From: Nesterenkonia alkaliphila
GTDB taxonomy: Bacteria; Actinomycetota; Actinomycetes; Actinomycetales; Micrococcaceae
DNA length: 63,093 bases
Assembly (NCBI RefSeq): GCF_009758175.1
Contig: NZ_WRPM01000027.1
Coordinates: forward strand, 1 to 63,093
Reading direction: 5' to 3'
Shown here: positions 45,837-54,775 of the stretch, piece by piece
Position numbering within the stretch: the stretch's first letter is position 1
Layout of the letters: each line of letters begins with the position of its first letter
The notes under the pieces: model-generated
The model's database searches: none
What the model was told of the DNA's origin: nothing
The model's input: only the letters and a program-made list of their open reading frames with translations
Position numbers and translations under genes: made by a program

Positions 45837-46610
45837 TCAATGAGGTGGTGTGAACCGTCCGTCTATTGCCGTCCACCCTCCGTCTACTCGGAGGTTGGAC
45901 CCTGTGACGTAGCTTGCTGCACTCGAGGCCAGGTAGACGACTGCTCCGGTCAGCTCTGAAGGAACTGACCAGCGACCTAACGCGGATTTGGCAGCGTAGG
46001 CCTGATACCACTCGGGGTGGGACTTGATCTGGTTGGTCAACGGAGTCTCGACGACGCCGGGAGAGACCGCATTGACCCTGACTCCGGCTGCTCCGAACTC
46101 AGCGGCCGCGGCCTTGACTAACTGGACTGCGCCGGCTTTGGTGGCGGAGTAGGCAGATTGGCCCGGTTCCACGACCTGGTCACGTATAGAGGAAAAGACG
46201 ATGATGCTTCCCGTGCCCCGTTGCATCATTGTCTCGCCGAAGTACTTGATGACTGCGAAGGTACCTTTCAGGTTGAGGTCCACTACGCGTTCAAACTCTT
46301 CCAACGAATAGTCCACTATCCGTTTGCGCACATTCATGGCCGCGGTGAGAACAACGACATCGACATTGCCCAGGTCGTGAGCCGCTTGGCGCACTGCCTC
46401 TGGGTCAGTGACGTCTAGAGTCAATGGTTCCCCGTTGACAGCGGAGGCGGTCGTTGCGGCGACACTGCCGTCTCGGTCTGCGCAGACTACCTCTGCTCCG
46501 TGGGCAGCCAGGGCCTGTGCGACCTCACCTCCGATCCCGCCAGCTCCGATGACTAGTGCTCTGAAGTTGTCCAAGCGAAACATCTCCGCATAGGGAGTGG
46601 TCTTTTCCAT
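45837..46610 (-). CDS. Short-chain dehydrogenase/reductase (SDR)
   Basis: This 257-residue classical SDR has the nucleotide-binding GAGGIGGEVAQAL near the N terminus, an Asp-containing CADRDG after beta 2 (suggesting NAD preference), NVDVVVLTAAMN, and the catalytic Ser in IIVFSSIRD with Tyr/Lys in YSATKAG. The C terminus GSNLRVDGGWTA is typical. It probably oxidises an alcohol or ketone/alcohol pair in this pathway. It follows the aldehyde dehydrogenase by 15 nt in the same operon, so an alcohol-aldehyde-acid relay is a fair guess, but the substrate is unknown. Confidence 0.88.
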   Translation of the reverse strand: MEKTTPYAEMFRLDNFRALVIGAGGIGGEVAQALAAHGAEVVCADRDGSVAATTASAVNGEPLTLDVTDPEAVRQAAHDLGNVDVVVLTAAMNVRKRIVDYSLEEFERVVDLNLKGTFAVIKYFGETMMQRGTGSIIVFSSIRDQVVEPGQSAYSATKAGAVQLVKAAAAEFGAAGVRVNAVSPGVVETPLTNQIKSHPEWYQAYAAKSALGRWSVPSELTGAVVYLASSAASYVTGSNLRVDGGWTAIDGRFTPPH

Positions 46611-46625
46611 GGTGATGCCTCATAC

Positions 46626-48095
46626 TCATTCCGGCCGGATAATGGCCATTCGGGTGACGGTCAGTTCTTCAATCGCGAAGCGAGGACCCTCACGCCCTAT
46701 GCCGGAGTCCTTGACTCCGCCATAAGGCATGATGTCTGAACGGAACCCAGGCACTTCGTTGACGACTACGCCGCCGACCTCGAGCTCCTCGATGGCTTTG
46801 AAGGCGTGGGCCAGCGAGCGAGTGAAAATGCTGGCATGAAGTCCGTAGCGGGAACTGTTAACTGTCTTCAGCGCTGCATCCAGGTCCGGCACTGAGCGCA
46901 CCGCGATGACAGGAGCGAATATCTCCTCACACCACGCGTCGGCGGTATCTGGCACATCCAGGAGTACTGTGGGCTCTATTGTTCCGCCCACCACAGATCC
47001 TCCGTGAATGACCTCTGCCCCCGCTTGTTCCGCATCGCGGATCCAGCGCAAAGTGCGCTCGGTGGCCGCACTGTTGATCAAAGGGGCGACGTCAGTCTCT
47101 GGGTCCCTGGGATCCCCGACTCTGAGGCGCCTGATGCGCGCAGCGAGTTCGGCCAAGAACTGATCACGCACCGGCTCGCACACAATTACTCGCTGAACGG
47201 CTATGCACGCCTGACCGTTGAAGTAGTATCCCCCTCGCACCGCCGCGTCGGCGGCTTTGGCCACATCGGCCTCTTCGTCCACCACGAGGGCAGCGTTGGA
47301 ACCGAGTTCTAACAGAGTCTTCTTCGGGGCTGCTGCACGAGCGATCTCATGCCCCACTGCGTCTGATCCGGTGAAAGATACTGCGGCTACTTGAGGGTCG
47401 GTGACCAACATGTGGCCCACCTGTGCATCTCCGGTGACCACCTGCACCATCTCTGCCGGGGCAGAGTGTGCAGCGGCTGCTTCACGCACCAGTGCAGCGA
47501 GCCACAAAGTGGATAGTGGGGTAGCTGGAGCGGGTTTGCAGATCACAGGGCAACCGGCAGCAATTGCTGGGGCAATCTTGTGGCTGGCCAGCAGCAGCGG
47601 AGCGTTGAATCCTGCAATGCCGACGACCAGACCGATCGGCTTCCGGCTCCAGAATCCAATCATTCCAGCCCCTGAGGTCTGCATGTCCAGCGGGACGGTC
47701 TCCCCATGGATATGAGCCACTTCTTCCGCAGCTGCAGACCAGGTGAAAAGAGTGCGTGAGACTTCGACCTCGCAGTCGCGTCTCACCTTTCCCGTTTCGG
47801 CGACCAACAGGTCTACGAACTCATCTGTTCGCAGCCTCAGAGCCTCGTGCACGTCCAGAAGGATCGATCTCCGTGCCGCCGAAATGAGTTTTCCGACAGG
47901 CTTGACTGCGGCTGCGCCCGCCGAGAGCGCGAGCTGTGCCTGCGCGGGCTGACCGACTGGTGCCTGTGCCACTTCGGCTCCGTCGAAGGGGAAGATGACC
48001 GCAGAGGTGGGTACCTCCGTCACCCAGCCAGGCCCGATGGGCAGTCCGTCAGGGATGGGAGGTGGCGCGAAATTCTGATCCTGGCTCATATTCAA
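46626..48095 (-). CDS. NAD(P)-dependent aldehyde dehydrogenase
   Basis: This 489-residue ALDH oxidises an aldehyde to an acid. The catalytic cysteine is in FNGQACIAVQR (near residue 290) and the general-base Glu in LLELGSNAAL (near 255). Cofactor contacts appear as VGIAGFNAPLLL, CKPAPATPLS and SFTGSDAVGHEI. The C-terminal MPYGGVKDSGIGREGP motif is intact. The sequence does not single out one subfamily. It is the first gene of the reverse operon, divergent from the dehydrogenase at 48254, with a shared operator between them. Confidence 0.9.
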   Translation of the reverse strand: MNMSQDQNFAPPPIPDGLPIGPGWVTEVPTSAVIFPFDGAEVAQAPVGQPAQAQLALSAGAAAVKPVGKLISAARRSILLDVHEALRLRTDEFVDLLVAETGKVRRDCEVEVSRTLFTWSAAAEEVAHIHGETVPLDMQTSGAGMIGFWSRKPIGLVVGIAGFNAPLLLASHKIAPAIAAGCPVICKPAPATPLSTLWLAALVREAAAAHSAPAEMVQVVTGDAQVGHMLVTDPQVAAVSFTGSDAVGHEIARAAAPKKTLLELGSNAALVVDEEADVAKAADAAVRGGYYFNGQACIAVQRVIVCEPVRDQFLAELAARIRRLRVGDPRDPETDVAPLINSAATERTLRWIRDAEQAGAEVIHGGSVVGGTIEPTVLLDVPDTADAWCEEIFAPVIAVRSVPDLDAALKTVNSSRYGLHASIFTRSLAHAFKAIEELEVGGVVVNEVPGFRSDIMPYGGVKDSGIGREGPRFAIEELTVTRMAIIRPE

Positions 48096-48132
48096 GGTCC
48101 CTTCACCGGGGATCGTGGCGTACTAGCCGGTG

Positions 48133-48180
48133 TACTGGTCAGACCAGCTCGCTAGCAGTTACAGTGTGATCCAGATCTCA
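48133..48180. promoter_or_regulatory. Divergent operator between the ALDH and dehydrogenase genes
   Basis: TACTGGTCAGACCAGCT (48133-48149) matches 14 of 17 positions of the palindrome at 45814; the differences are the central base and the last two bases. TGTGA-N6-TCTCA at 48165-48180 matches 9 of 10 fixed CRP-family positions. The 158-nt gap serves both divergent genes. I could not assign convincing -35 and -10 boxes here. Confidence 0.55.
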
Positions 48181-48253
48181 GTGAACCGTCAAGTTCATGA
48201 GATGTACGAATAGCGTCGAGGGCCCGAGGGCCGGAGCAGGAGGACTGGCCGGG

Positions 48254-49426
48254 ATGAGCACATATAAGTTGGCAGTAATTGGCGGCGACGGTATTGGCCC
48301 CGATGTCACCCAAGCCGCGTTGGAGGGCGTGGAAGCTGCGGCGCTCCGTTTCGGCTTCACAGTCCAGACGACGGACTTTGACTTGGGTGCTGAGCACTAC
48401 CTGAGGACTGGTTCAGTGCTGGAAGCGGACACCTCTGCAGCGATAAAAGACCACGATGCGATTCTTCTCGGGGCCGTGGGTGATCCGCGGGTGGCCCCCG
48501 GCATACTCGAACGTGGGCTGATCGTGGCACTCCGCGTCGCGTTTTCTCAGGCCGTCAATATTCGCCCGGTCCGTCTCTACCCTGGTGTCGAGAGTCCGGT
48601 CAGAGGAGTCACACCAGAAAACTGTGATTTGGTGGTCATCCGCGAAAACACAGAGAGTCTTTACACCGGCGGCGGGTCGCACTTCCACGCTGGAGGCCCG
48701 AACGCTGTCGCAATCCAGAACTCCGTCAGCACGGCGGCGGCCACATTCGACGCTGTGGAGTTCGGGTTCCAACTGGCGCGGCTCAGGCGTGGCAGGCTCA
48801 CCCTGTGTCACAAGACGAACATTCTTGTCCATGCCGGACGCCTGTGGGAGGACGTAGTTACCAGGGTGGCCGAAGAGTATCCGGACGTCGAACACGACTA
48901 TGTCCACGCCGATGCCATGTGTCAGCATCTGCCGCTGGACCCAGGCCGATTCGACGTGGTCGTGACTGACAACCTGTTCGGCGACATTATCAGCGACCTA
49001 GGGGCCACTGTGCAGGGTGGACTAGGCGTAGCCGCTGGTGCGAACTACAACCCTAAGGGATCGGCCCCCAGTATGTTTGAGCCGGTGCACGGTTCTGCAC
49101 CCGATATCGCTGGTAAGGGCTGGGCCAACCCTGCAGCCGCGGCGTTGTCTGCCGCCCTCTGCCTGGCTGGTTTGGGGGAGCGTGCCGCGGCCGTCACTCT
49201 GGAGGCGGCAGTCGCGTCAGTCCTCGCTGAGCTTCCGGCCCTGGCTGGCCCAGGGATGGGAAGCGATACCTTGACCCTGGGGCACCGAATCGCTGAGCGC
49301 GTTTCGTCCATAGAGGTACCTCACTCCGCTGAGGCGAACCAGTCTCTGATGGGGGCACTGAGTCACCATGCTCAACAACAGCGTCAAGGCCGCGAACGGT
49401 TGACCGGCAACAAGCTGTCCGAATAA
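48254..49426 (+). CDS. Isocitrate/isopropylmalate-type dehydrogenase, substrate unknown
   Basis: This 390-residue beta-decarboxylating dehydrogenase contains [39 protein letters not shown] with the catalytic lysine, [14 protein letters not shown] and the cofactor-loop region [20 protein letters not shown]. The TESLY loop differs from the TEGPY loop of the true LeuB at 56392, so it is more like tartrate, homoisocitrate or related 2-hydroxyacid dehydrogenases. ATG 48254 follows GGAGGA; an upstream in-frame ATG at 48197 is less likely. It is divergent from the ALDH gene and is followed by the ilvB leader. Confidence 0.85.
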   Translation: MSTYKLAVIGGDGIGPDVTQAALEGVEAAALRFGFTVQTTDFDLGAEHYLRTGSVLEADTSAAIKDHDAILLGAVGDPRVAPGILERGLIVALRVAFSQAVNIRPVRLYPGVESPVRGVTPENCDLVVIRENTESLYTGGGSHFHAGGPNAVAIQNSVSTAAATFDAVEFGFQLARLRRGRLTLCHKTNILVHAGRLWEDVVTRVAEEYPDVEHDYVHADAMCQHLPLDPGRFDVVVTDNLFGDIISDLGATVQGGLGVAAGANYNPKGSAPSMFEPVHGSAPDIAGKGWANPAAAALSAALCLAGLGERAAAVTLEAAVASVLAELPALAGPGMGSDTLTLGHRIAERVSSIEVPHSAEANQSLMGALSHHAQQQRQGRERLTGNKLSE

Positions 49427-49446
49427 TGAGACGGGTATGACGAGGG

Positions 49447-49478
49447 TTGACGCAGGTCACGCGAGACGAAAATATAGT
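49447..49478 (+). promoter_or_regulatory. ilvBNC promoter
   Basis: TTGACG (49447-49452) and TATAGT (49473-49478) are good hexamers, although the 20-nt spacer is long. TATAGT ends 4 nt before the leader-peptide ATG at 49483, so transcription would start at or next to that ATG, giving a leaderless leader peptide. Confidence 0.5.
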
Positions 49479-49482
49479 GGTC

Positions 49483-49536
49483 ATGCGCCAGATGCTAGTG
49501 GTAGTAGTACCCGTCATTACCCCCGCCGGGGAATGA
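49483..49536 (+). CDS. ilvL: ilvBNC attenuation leader peptide
   Basis: This 17-codon frame encodes MRQMLVVVVPVITPAGE. It contains one Leu, five Val and one Ile codon, including four consecutive Val codons, the normal signal for branched-chain amino-acid attenuation. No Shine-Dalgarno sequence is present; the -10 box is 4 nt upstream, so it is probably translated from a leaderless RNA. Ribosome stalling at the Val codons would affect the alternative hairpins at 49580-49639. Confidence 0.85.
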   Translation: MRQMLVVVVPVITPAGE

Positions 49537-49579
49537 ACGGTCTGCTCACCATAAACTGCTGACGCGAACCGATCGATTA

Positions 49580-49639
49580 CCCCGGCACGAGGGCCCCGCA
49601 CAGGGACTCCGGAAGCCGGGGTTTCGTCTGTGCAGGGGC
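49580..49639 (+). terminator. ilvBNC attenuator: alternative hairpins
   Basis: Stem A pairs CCCCGGC (49580-49586) with GCCGGGG (49615-49621) and is followed by TTTCGTCTGTG, a terminator-like end. Stem B pairs GCCCCGCACAG (49593-49603) with CTGTGCAGGGGC (49628-49639), with one bulged A. The arms interleave, so the two cannot form together except as a pseudoknot. That is the expected layout for attenuation under control of the leader peptide. Confidence 0.65.
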
Positions 49640-49655
49640 AGATAAGGGATTGGAC

Positions 49656-51482
49656 ATGCTGACCACAACAACAGCTGAGACCCGGCTCTACGGGCCAGGG
49701 CGCTCCGTCGCGCCAGAGCCGGTCACCGGAAGCCAGGCCATCATACGCAGCCTGGAGGAGCTCGGCGTCACGGATGTATTCGGCATCCCCGGCGGCGCGA
49801 TCCTGCCGACCTATGACCCACTGATGGACTCTGAGCAGATCAACCACATCCTGGTGCGTCACGAACAGGGTGCCGGTCATGCCGCTCAGGGCTACGCCAT
49901 GGTCACCGGGGAGGTCGGCGTCTGCTTCGCCACCTCCGGCCCCGGGGCAACCAACCTGGTGACCGCCATCGCCGACGCCCATATGGACTCGGTTCCCATG
50001 GTGGCCATCACCGGTCAGGTCAACGCCGCAGTGATCGGCACCGATGCCTTCCAAGAGGCCGATATCGTGGGCATCGCCACCCCGATCACCAAACACACCT
50101 TCCTGGTCACCGACCCGGACCAGATCCCCCAGGTGATGGCCGAGGCCTTCCACATCGCCTCCTCCGGGCGCCCCGGCCCGGTGCTGGTGGATATCACTAA
50201 GTCTGCCCAGGCCGCGCAGACCACATTCTCCTGGCCGCCGAAGATCGGCCTGAACGGGTACAAGCCCACATCCAAGGGCCACCCCAAGCAGATCCGCGAG
50301 GCCGCCAAGCTCATCGCCGCCAGCCACCGCCCGGTCTTCTACGTGGGAGGCGGCCTCATCAAAGCCGAGGCCGCCGAGGAGTTCCGCACCCTGGCCGAGA
50401 CCGTCGGTGCTCCGGTGGTGAACACGCTGATGGCCCGCGGCGCCTTCCCCGACTCCCATCCGCTGAACGTGGGCATGCCCGGTATGCACGGCTCAGTCTC
50501 CGCCGTGGCCGCCCTGCAGCAGGCAGACCTGCTGATCACCCTGGGCGCCCGGTTCGACGACCGGGTCACCGGCCAGCTGGACAGCTTCGCACCCGAGGCC
50601 AAGGTCATCCACGCTGATGTGGACCCGGCCGAGATCTCCAAGAACCGTTCCGCCGATGTGCCGATCGTGGGCAGCCTGAAGTCGATCATCCCGGAGCTGA
50701 CCACCGCCTGCACTGAGGTCTTTGCCAGCACCGAGCGCCCGGACCTGAACCCCTGGTGGACCCGGCTGAACCGGCTGCTGGAGACCTACCCCCTGGGCTG
50801 GACCGAGCCGGAGGACGGTGCCATCGCCCCGCAGAAGGTCATCCAGCGGATCGGCGCGGCCTCCGGGCCGGAGGCGGTCTACGTTGCCGGAGTCGGCCAG
50901 CACCAGATGTGGGCCGCCCAGTTCGTCGGATATGAGCGCCCCCGCCAGTGGCTGAACTCGGGCGGCCTGGGCACTATGGGCTACTCGGTGCCGGCAGCCA
51001 TGGGCGCGGCGGTGGGCAACCCGGACCGCACCGTCTGGGCGATCGACGGCGACGGCTGCTTCCAGATGACCAATCAGGAGCTGGCCACCTGTGCCATCAA
51101 CAACATCCCCATCAAGGTCGCGGTGATCAACAACTCCAGCCTGGGGATGGTCCGCCAGTGGCAGACGCTGTTCTACGAGTCCCGCTACTCCAACACCGAT
51201 CTGAACACTGCGCTGAACCCCTCCGGTGAGGAGGTGGTGCGCATCCCGGACTTCGTGAAGCTCGCCGAGGCCTACGGCTGCGTGGGGCTGCGGTGTGAAC
51301 GCGATGAGGACATCGACTCCGTGATCGCCCAGGCCCTGGAGATCAATGACCGCCCCGTGGTCGTCGACTTCGTGGTCTCCCGGGACTCCATGGTCTGGCC
51401 CATGGTCCCGGCCGGGGTCTCCAACAGCGATATCCAAGTCGCCCGCAACCTCACCCCCGACTTCGACGGAGAGGATGACTGA
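49656..51482 (+). CDS. ilvB: Acetolactate synthase large subunit IlvB
   Basis: This 608-residue thiamine-diphosphate enzyme makes acetolactate or acetohydroxybutyrate, the first common step to valine, leucine and isoleucine. The catalytic Glu is in [18 protein letters not shown] is bound by the GDG...N motif (IDGDGCFQM to NNSSLGM), and FAD/substrate segments include FGIPGGAIL and [13 protein letters not shown] 49656 with AAGGGA upstream is preferred over TTG 49650. It forms a holoenzyme with IlvN, which starts 2 nt after its stop. Confidence 0.96.
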   Translation: MLTTTTAETRLYGPGRSVAPEPVTGSQAIIRSLEELGVTDVFGIPGGAILPTYDPLMDSEQINHILVRHEQGAGHAAQGYAMVTGEVGVCFATSGPGATNLVTAIADAHMDSVPMVAITGQVNAAVIGTDAFQEADIVGIATPITKHTFLVTDPDQIPQVMAEAFHIASSGRPGPVLVDITKSAQAAQTTFSWPPKIGLNGYKPTSKGHPKQIREAAKLIAASHRPVFYVGGGLIKAEAAEEFRTLAETVGAPVVNTLMARGAFPDSHPLNVGMPGMHGSVSAVAALQQADLLITLGARFDDRVTGQLDSFAPEAKVIHADVDPAEISKNRSADVPIVGSLKSIIPELTTACTEVFASTERPDLNPWWTRLNRLLETYPLGWTEPEDGAIAPQKVIQRIGAASGPEAVYVAGVGQHQMWAAQFVGYERPRQWLNSGGLGTMGYSVPAAMGAAVGNPDRTVWAIDGDGCFQMTNQELATCAINNIPIKVAVINNSSLGMVRQWQTLFYESRYSNTDLNTALNPSGEEVVRIPDFVKLAEAYGCVGLRCERDEDIDSVIAQALEINDRPVVVDFVVSRDSMVWPMVPAGVSNSDIQVARNLTPDFDGEDD

Positions 51483-51484
51483 CC

Positions 51485-52015
51485 ATGGCACAGAGTTCAT
51501 CGAACGACGTCGCCCGCCGCACCCTCTCTGTTCTGGTTGAGGACGTCCCCGGCGTGCTGGCAAAAGTGGCCGGGCTCTTCGCCCGCCGCGCCTTCAACAT
51601 CCACTCGCTGGCCGTGGGCCCCTCCGAGGTTGAGGGGCTGAGCCGGATCACCGTGGTGGTGGACGCCGACGCCGAGCTGCTGGAACAGATCACCAAGCAG
51701 CTGAACAAGCTGATCAACGTCATCAAGATCATCGAGCTGGAACCGGGCAACTCGGTACAGCGCGAACACCTGCTGATCAAGGTCAAGGCCGATGCCGCCG
51801 CCCGGCTGCAGGTCACCCAGGCGGTGGAGCTCTTCCGGGCCAAAATTGTGGACGTCTCCACCGATTCGCTCACGGTGGAGGCCACCGGGGCCGCCGATAA
51901 GCTGGACGCGCTGCTCTCAGTGCTTGAGCCCTTCGGGGTGCGCGAGATCGTCCGCTCCGGCTCGCTGGCCATCAGCCGCGGTGCGAAATCCATGACCGAT
52001 AAAGCTTTCAGATAA
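51485..52015 (+). CDS. ilvN: Acetolactate synthase small (regulatory) subunit IlvN
   Basis: This 176-residue regulatory subunit activates IlvB and gives valine feedback inhibition. It has an N-terminal ACT domain (about 10-85; [20 protein letters not shown] with [11 protein letters not shown]) and a C-terminal ALS_ss_C domain (about 95-170; [21 protein letters not shown]). The length is normal. Confidence 0.96.
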   Translation: MAQSSSNDVARRTLSVLVEDVPGVLAKVAGLFARRAFNIHSLAVGPSEVEGLSRITVVVDADAELLEQITKQLNKLINVIKIIELEPGNSVQREHLLIKVKADAAARLQVTQAVELFRAKIVDVSTDSLTVEATGAADKLDALLSVLEPFGVREIVRSGSLAISRGAKSMTDKAFR

Positions 52016-52041
52016 GAACCCCAACATCGAGGAGAACTCAA

Positions 52042-53067
52042 GTGACTGACCTCTATTACGACGACGACGCCGACCTGGGCCTGCTGGCAGACAAGACTGT
52101 AGCCATCATCGGCTACGGCTCCCAGGGCCATGCCCATGCCCTGTCCCTGCGCGACTCCGGCGTGAACGTCGTCGTGGGTCTCAAAGAAGGCTCCGCATCC
52201 CGGGCCAAGGCCGAGGAGCAGGGCTTGAAGACCGCCACTGTGGCCGAGGCCGCAAAGGCCGGCGATATTGTGATGATCCTGGTGCCGGACCAGTACCAGG
52301 CCGATGTCTACACCACCGAGATCGCCCCCAACCTGCAGCCCGGCAACGCGATCTTCTTCAGCCACGGCTTCAACATCCGGTTCGGCTACATCCAGCCCCC
52401 CGCAGAGGTGGATGTGGCCATGGTGGCCCCCAAGGGCCCCGGCCATGTGGTGCGCCGCGAGTACGAATCCGGGCGCGGCGTCCCGGCGCTGATCGCCGTG
52501 GAGCAGAACCCCAGCGGCCAGGCCAAGGAGCTGGCACTGGCCTACGCCAAAGGCATCGGCGGCACCCGGGCCGGAGTCATCGAGACCACCTTCACCGAGG
52601 AGACCGAGACCGACCTGTTCGGTGAGCAGGCTGTGCTCTGCGGCGGAGCCTCCCAGCTGGTCCAGTACGGCTTCGAGGTGCTCACCGAGGCCGGCTACAA
52701 GCCGGAGATCGCCTACTTCGAGGTGCTCCATGAGCTGAAGCTGATTGTGGACCTGATGGTTGAGGGCGGGCTGACCAAGCAGCGCTGGTCCATCTCCGAC
52801 ACCGCTGAGTTCGGCGACTACGTCTCCGGCCCCCGGGTGATCTCCCCGGAGGTCAAGGAGAACATGAAGGCTGTGCTCTCCGATGTGCAGTCCGGTGCCT
52901 TCGCCGAGCGGTTCATGAACGACCAGCGCAACGGCGCCAAGGAGTTCAACGAACTGCGCGAGAAGAACCAGAACCACCCCATCGAGCCCACCGGCAGGGA
53001 GCTGCGCAAGCTGTTTTCCTGGATCCCCACCGACGACGACTACACCGAGGGCACTGCAGCCAGGTGA
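52042..53067 (+). CDS. ilvC: Ketol-acid reductoisomerase IlvC (class I)
   Basis: This 341-residue NADPH- and Mg-dependent enzyme isomerises and reduces acetolactate. The Rossmann motif is [19 protein letters not shown]. Metal and substrate sites appear in [12 protein letters not shown] and the C-terminal knotted domain ([19 protein letters not shown]). The length places it in the short class I form. GTG is the start, with GAGGAG upstream. Confidence 0.96.
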   Translation: MTDLYYDDDADLGLLADKTVAIIGYGSQGHAHALSLRDSGVNVVVGLKEGSASRAKAEEQGLKTATVAEAAKAGDIVMILVPDQYQADVYTTEIAPNLQPGNAIFFSHGFNIRFGYIQPPAEVDVAMVAPKGPGHVVRREYESGRGVPALIAVEQNPSGQAKELALAYAKGIGGTRAGVIETTFTEETETDLFGEQAVLCGGASQLVQYGFEVLTEAGYKPEIAYFEVLHELKLIVDLMVEGGLTKQRWSISDTAEFGDYVSGPRVISPEVKENMKAVLSDVQSGAFAERFMNDQRNGAKEFNELREKNQNHPIEPTGRELRKLFSWIPTDDDYTEGTAAR

Positions 53068-53082
53068 ACCATCATTAAGTAT

Positions 53083-53128
53083 TAGAGTGAGTGGGGGCCT
53101 GGCGGCGTCGTCGTCGTCTCCCACTCAC
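53083..53128 (+). promoter_or_regulatory. serA leader: promoter-like box and 9-bp hairpin
   Basis: The 99-nt ilvC-serA gap holds GTGAGTGGG (53087-53095) and CCCACTCAC (53120-53128), a perfect 9-bp stem. The 24-nt loop contains GGCGGCGTCGTCGTCGTC. TATTAG near 53080 could be a -10 box that starts transcription at the base of the stem. There is no T tract, so it is more likely a 5' leader structure than a terminator. Confidence 0.55.
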
Positions 53129-53166
53129 CGTCATTTTCACCTGCCTCCGCCGAGAAGAAGGAACCT

Positions 53167-54762
53167 GTGAGCACTCGTCCTGTTGTAGTCCTAGCCGAAG
53201 AGCTCTCGCCTGCTACTGTCGAGGCCCTGGGGCCCGACTTCGAGATCCGTCAGTCCGACGGCACCGACCGGCCCCGGCTGTTCGCCGATATCGCCGATGC
53301 TGATGCGCTGATGGTGCGCTCAGCCACCACCGTGGACGCCGAGGTCTTCAGCCACGCCAAGAAGCTCAAAGTGGTGGCTCGCGCCGGAGTGGGCCTGGAC
53401 AATGTGGACATCCCGGCGGCCACCTCCGCCGGCGTAATGGTGGTCAACGCACCTACCTCCAATATCGTCTCCGCCGCCGAGCTGACCTGCGCACACATCC
53501 TGGGCCTGGCCCGCAACATCTCCCCGGCCCACCACGCACTGCAGGCAGGGGAGTGGAAGCGCTCCAAATACACCGGGGTGGAGCTGGCTGAGAAGACCCT
53601 CGGGGTGATCGGCCTGGGCCGGATCGGCGGACTGGTGGCCGAACGCATGGCCGCCTTCGGCATGGAGATCCTGGCCTACGACCCCTACGTCACCTCCGCC
53701 CGGGCCCACCAGCTGGGCGCCCAGCTGGTCACCCTGGACGAGCTCTACGCCAAGGCCGATGTGATCACCATCCACATGCCCAAGACCCCTGAGACACTGG
53801 GCATGCTCAACGCCGAGGCCTTCGCCAAGATGAAGGACTCCGTGTTCCTGGTCAATGTGGCCCGCGGCGGCCTCATCGACGAGGCAGATCTCGAGGCCGC
53901 CCTGGAGGCCGGCAGCATCGGCGGGGCGGCAGTGGATGTCTTCGCCACCGAACCCTCCACCGACCTGCCCTTCTTCGCCCGGGAGAACGTTGTGGTCACC
54001 CCGCATCTGGGCGCCTCCACCCACGAGGCCCAGGAGAAGGCCGGGGTCTCAGTGGCCCGCTCGGTCCGGCTGGCCCTGGACGGCGAGCTGGTCCCCGATG
54101 CGGTCAACGTGGCAGGCGGGGCCATCGACGAACTGGTCCGCCCCGGCATCCCGCTGATCGAGAAGCTGGGCCGGGTGCTCACCGCCCTGGCCGAGGAGGC
54201 CTTCACCGATATCGAGACCGAGGCCGCCGGCGAGATCGCCGAGCTCAACGTCTCAGCCCTGCAGCTGGCTGCGCTCAAAGGCGTGTTCACCGATGTTGTC
54301 AACGATCCGGTCAGCTACGTCAACGCCCCGGTGCTGGCCGAACAGCGCGGCATCTCCACCAGGCTGACCACCACCAGCGAGGTGGAGGACTACCGCAACG
54401 CGCTGACCATCCGGGCGGCCACCTCCTCCGGACAGAACCTCTCGGTACGCGGCACCCTCACCGGCCCCAAGCAGATCGAGAAGATCGTGGGCATCAACGG
54501 CTACGACTTGGAGATCAGCCTCACCGACCACCTGGTGGTCTTCGAGTACGCCGACCGCCCCGGTGTGGTCGGCGCCCTGGGCAAGATCCTGGGCGCGCAT
54601 AACGTCAACATCGCCGGGATGCAGGTCAGCCAGAACACCAAGGAGGGCCGCGCCCTGGCTGTGCTGACCATCGACGCCGCGCTGCCCGCCGGGGTGCTGG
54701 AGGCCATCGCCGCAGAGGTCGACGCCGCCCTGGCCGCCGAAGTCGACCTGGAAGAGAACTGA
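53167..54762 (+). CDS. serA: D-3-phosphoglycerate dehydrogenase SerA (long form)
   Basis: This 531-residue NAD enzyme starts serine synthesis. The substrate/nucleotide domains are about 1-310 (VVARAGVGLDNVDIP, GVIGLGRIGGLVAERMAAFG, NVARGGLIDEADL and the catalytic His in PHLGASTHEAQEKAG). An intervening ASB-type domain follows (about 315-450), then a C-terminal ACT domain (about 455-531; YADRPGVVGALGKILGAHNV) for serine inhibition, as in mycobacterial SerA. GTG start, with AGAAGAAGGAA upstream. The upstream hairpin is described separately. Confidence 0.96.
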   Translation: MSTRPVVVLAEELSPATVEALGPDFEIRQSDGTDRPRLFADIADADALMVRSATTVDAEVFSHAKKLKVVARAGVGLDNVDIPAATSAGVMVVNAPTSNIVSAAELTCAHILGLARNISPAHHALQAGEWKRSKYTGVELAEKTLGVIGLGRIGGLVAERMAAFGMEILAYDPYVTSARAHQLGAQLVTLDELYAKADVITIHMPKTPETLGMLNAEAFAKMKDSVFLVNVARGGLIDEADLEAALEAGSIGGAAVDVFATEPSTDLPFFARENVVVTPHLGASTHEAQEKAGVSVARSVRLALDGELVPDAVNVAGGAIDELVRPGIPLIEKLGRVLTALAEEAFTDIETEAAGEIAELNVSALQLAALKGVFTDVVNDPVSYVNAPVLAEQRGISTRLTTTSEVEDYRNALTIRAATSSGQNLSVRGTLTGPKQIEKIVGINGYDLEISLTDHLVVFEYADRPGVVGALGKILGAHNVNIAGMQVSQNTKEGRALAVLTIDAALPAGVLEAIAAEVDAALAAEVDLEEN

Positions 54763-54775
54763 GAGACTGAGCCCA

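Noticed and set aside
48254-49426. Calling this gene leuB
   Set aside because: The canonical LeuB with the [10 protein letters not shown] loop is at 56392. This one has TESLYTGGG and sits in the catabolic cluster.
49650-49655. TTG 49650 as the ilvB start
   Set aside because: ATG 49656, two codons downstream, has better spacing from AAGGGA.
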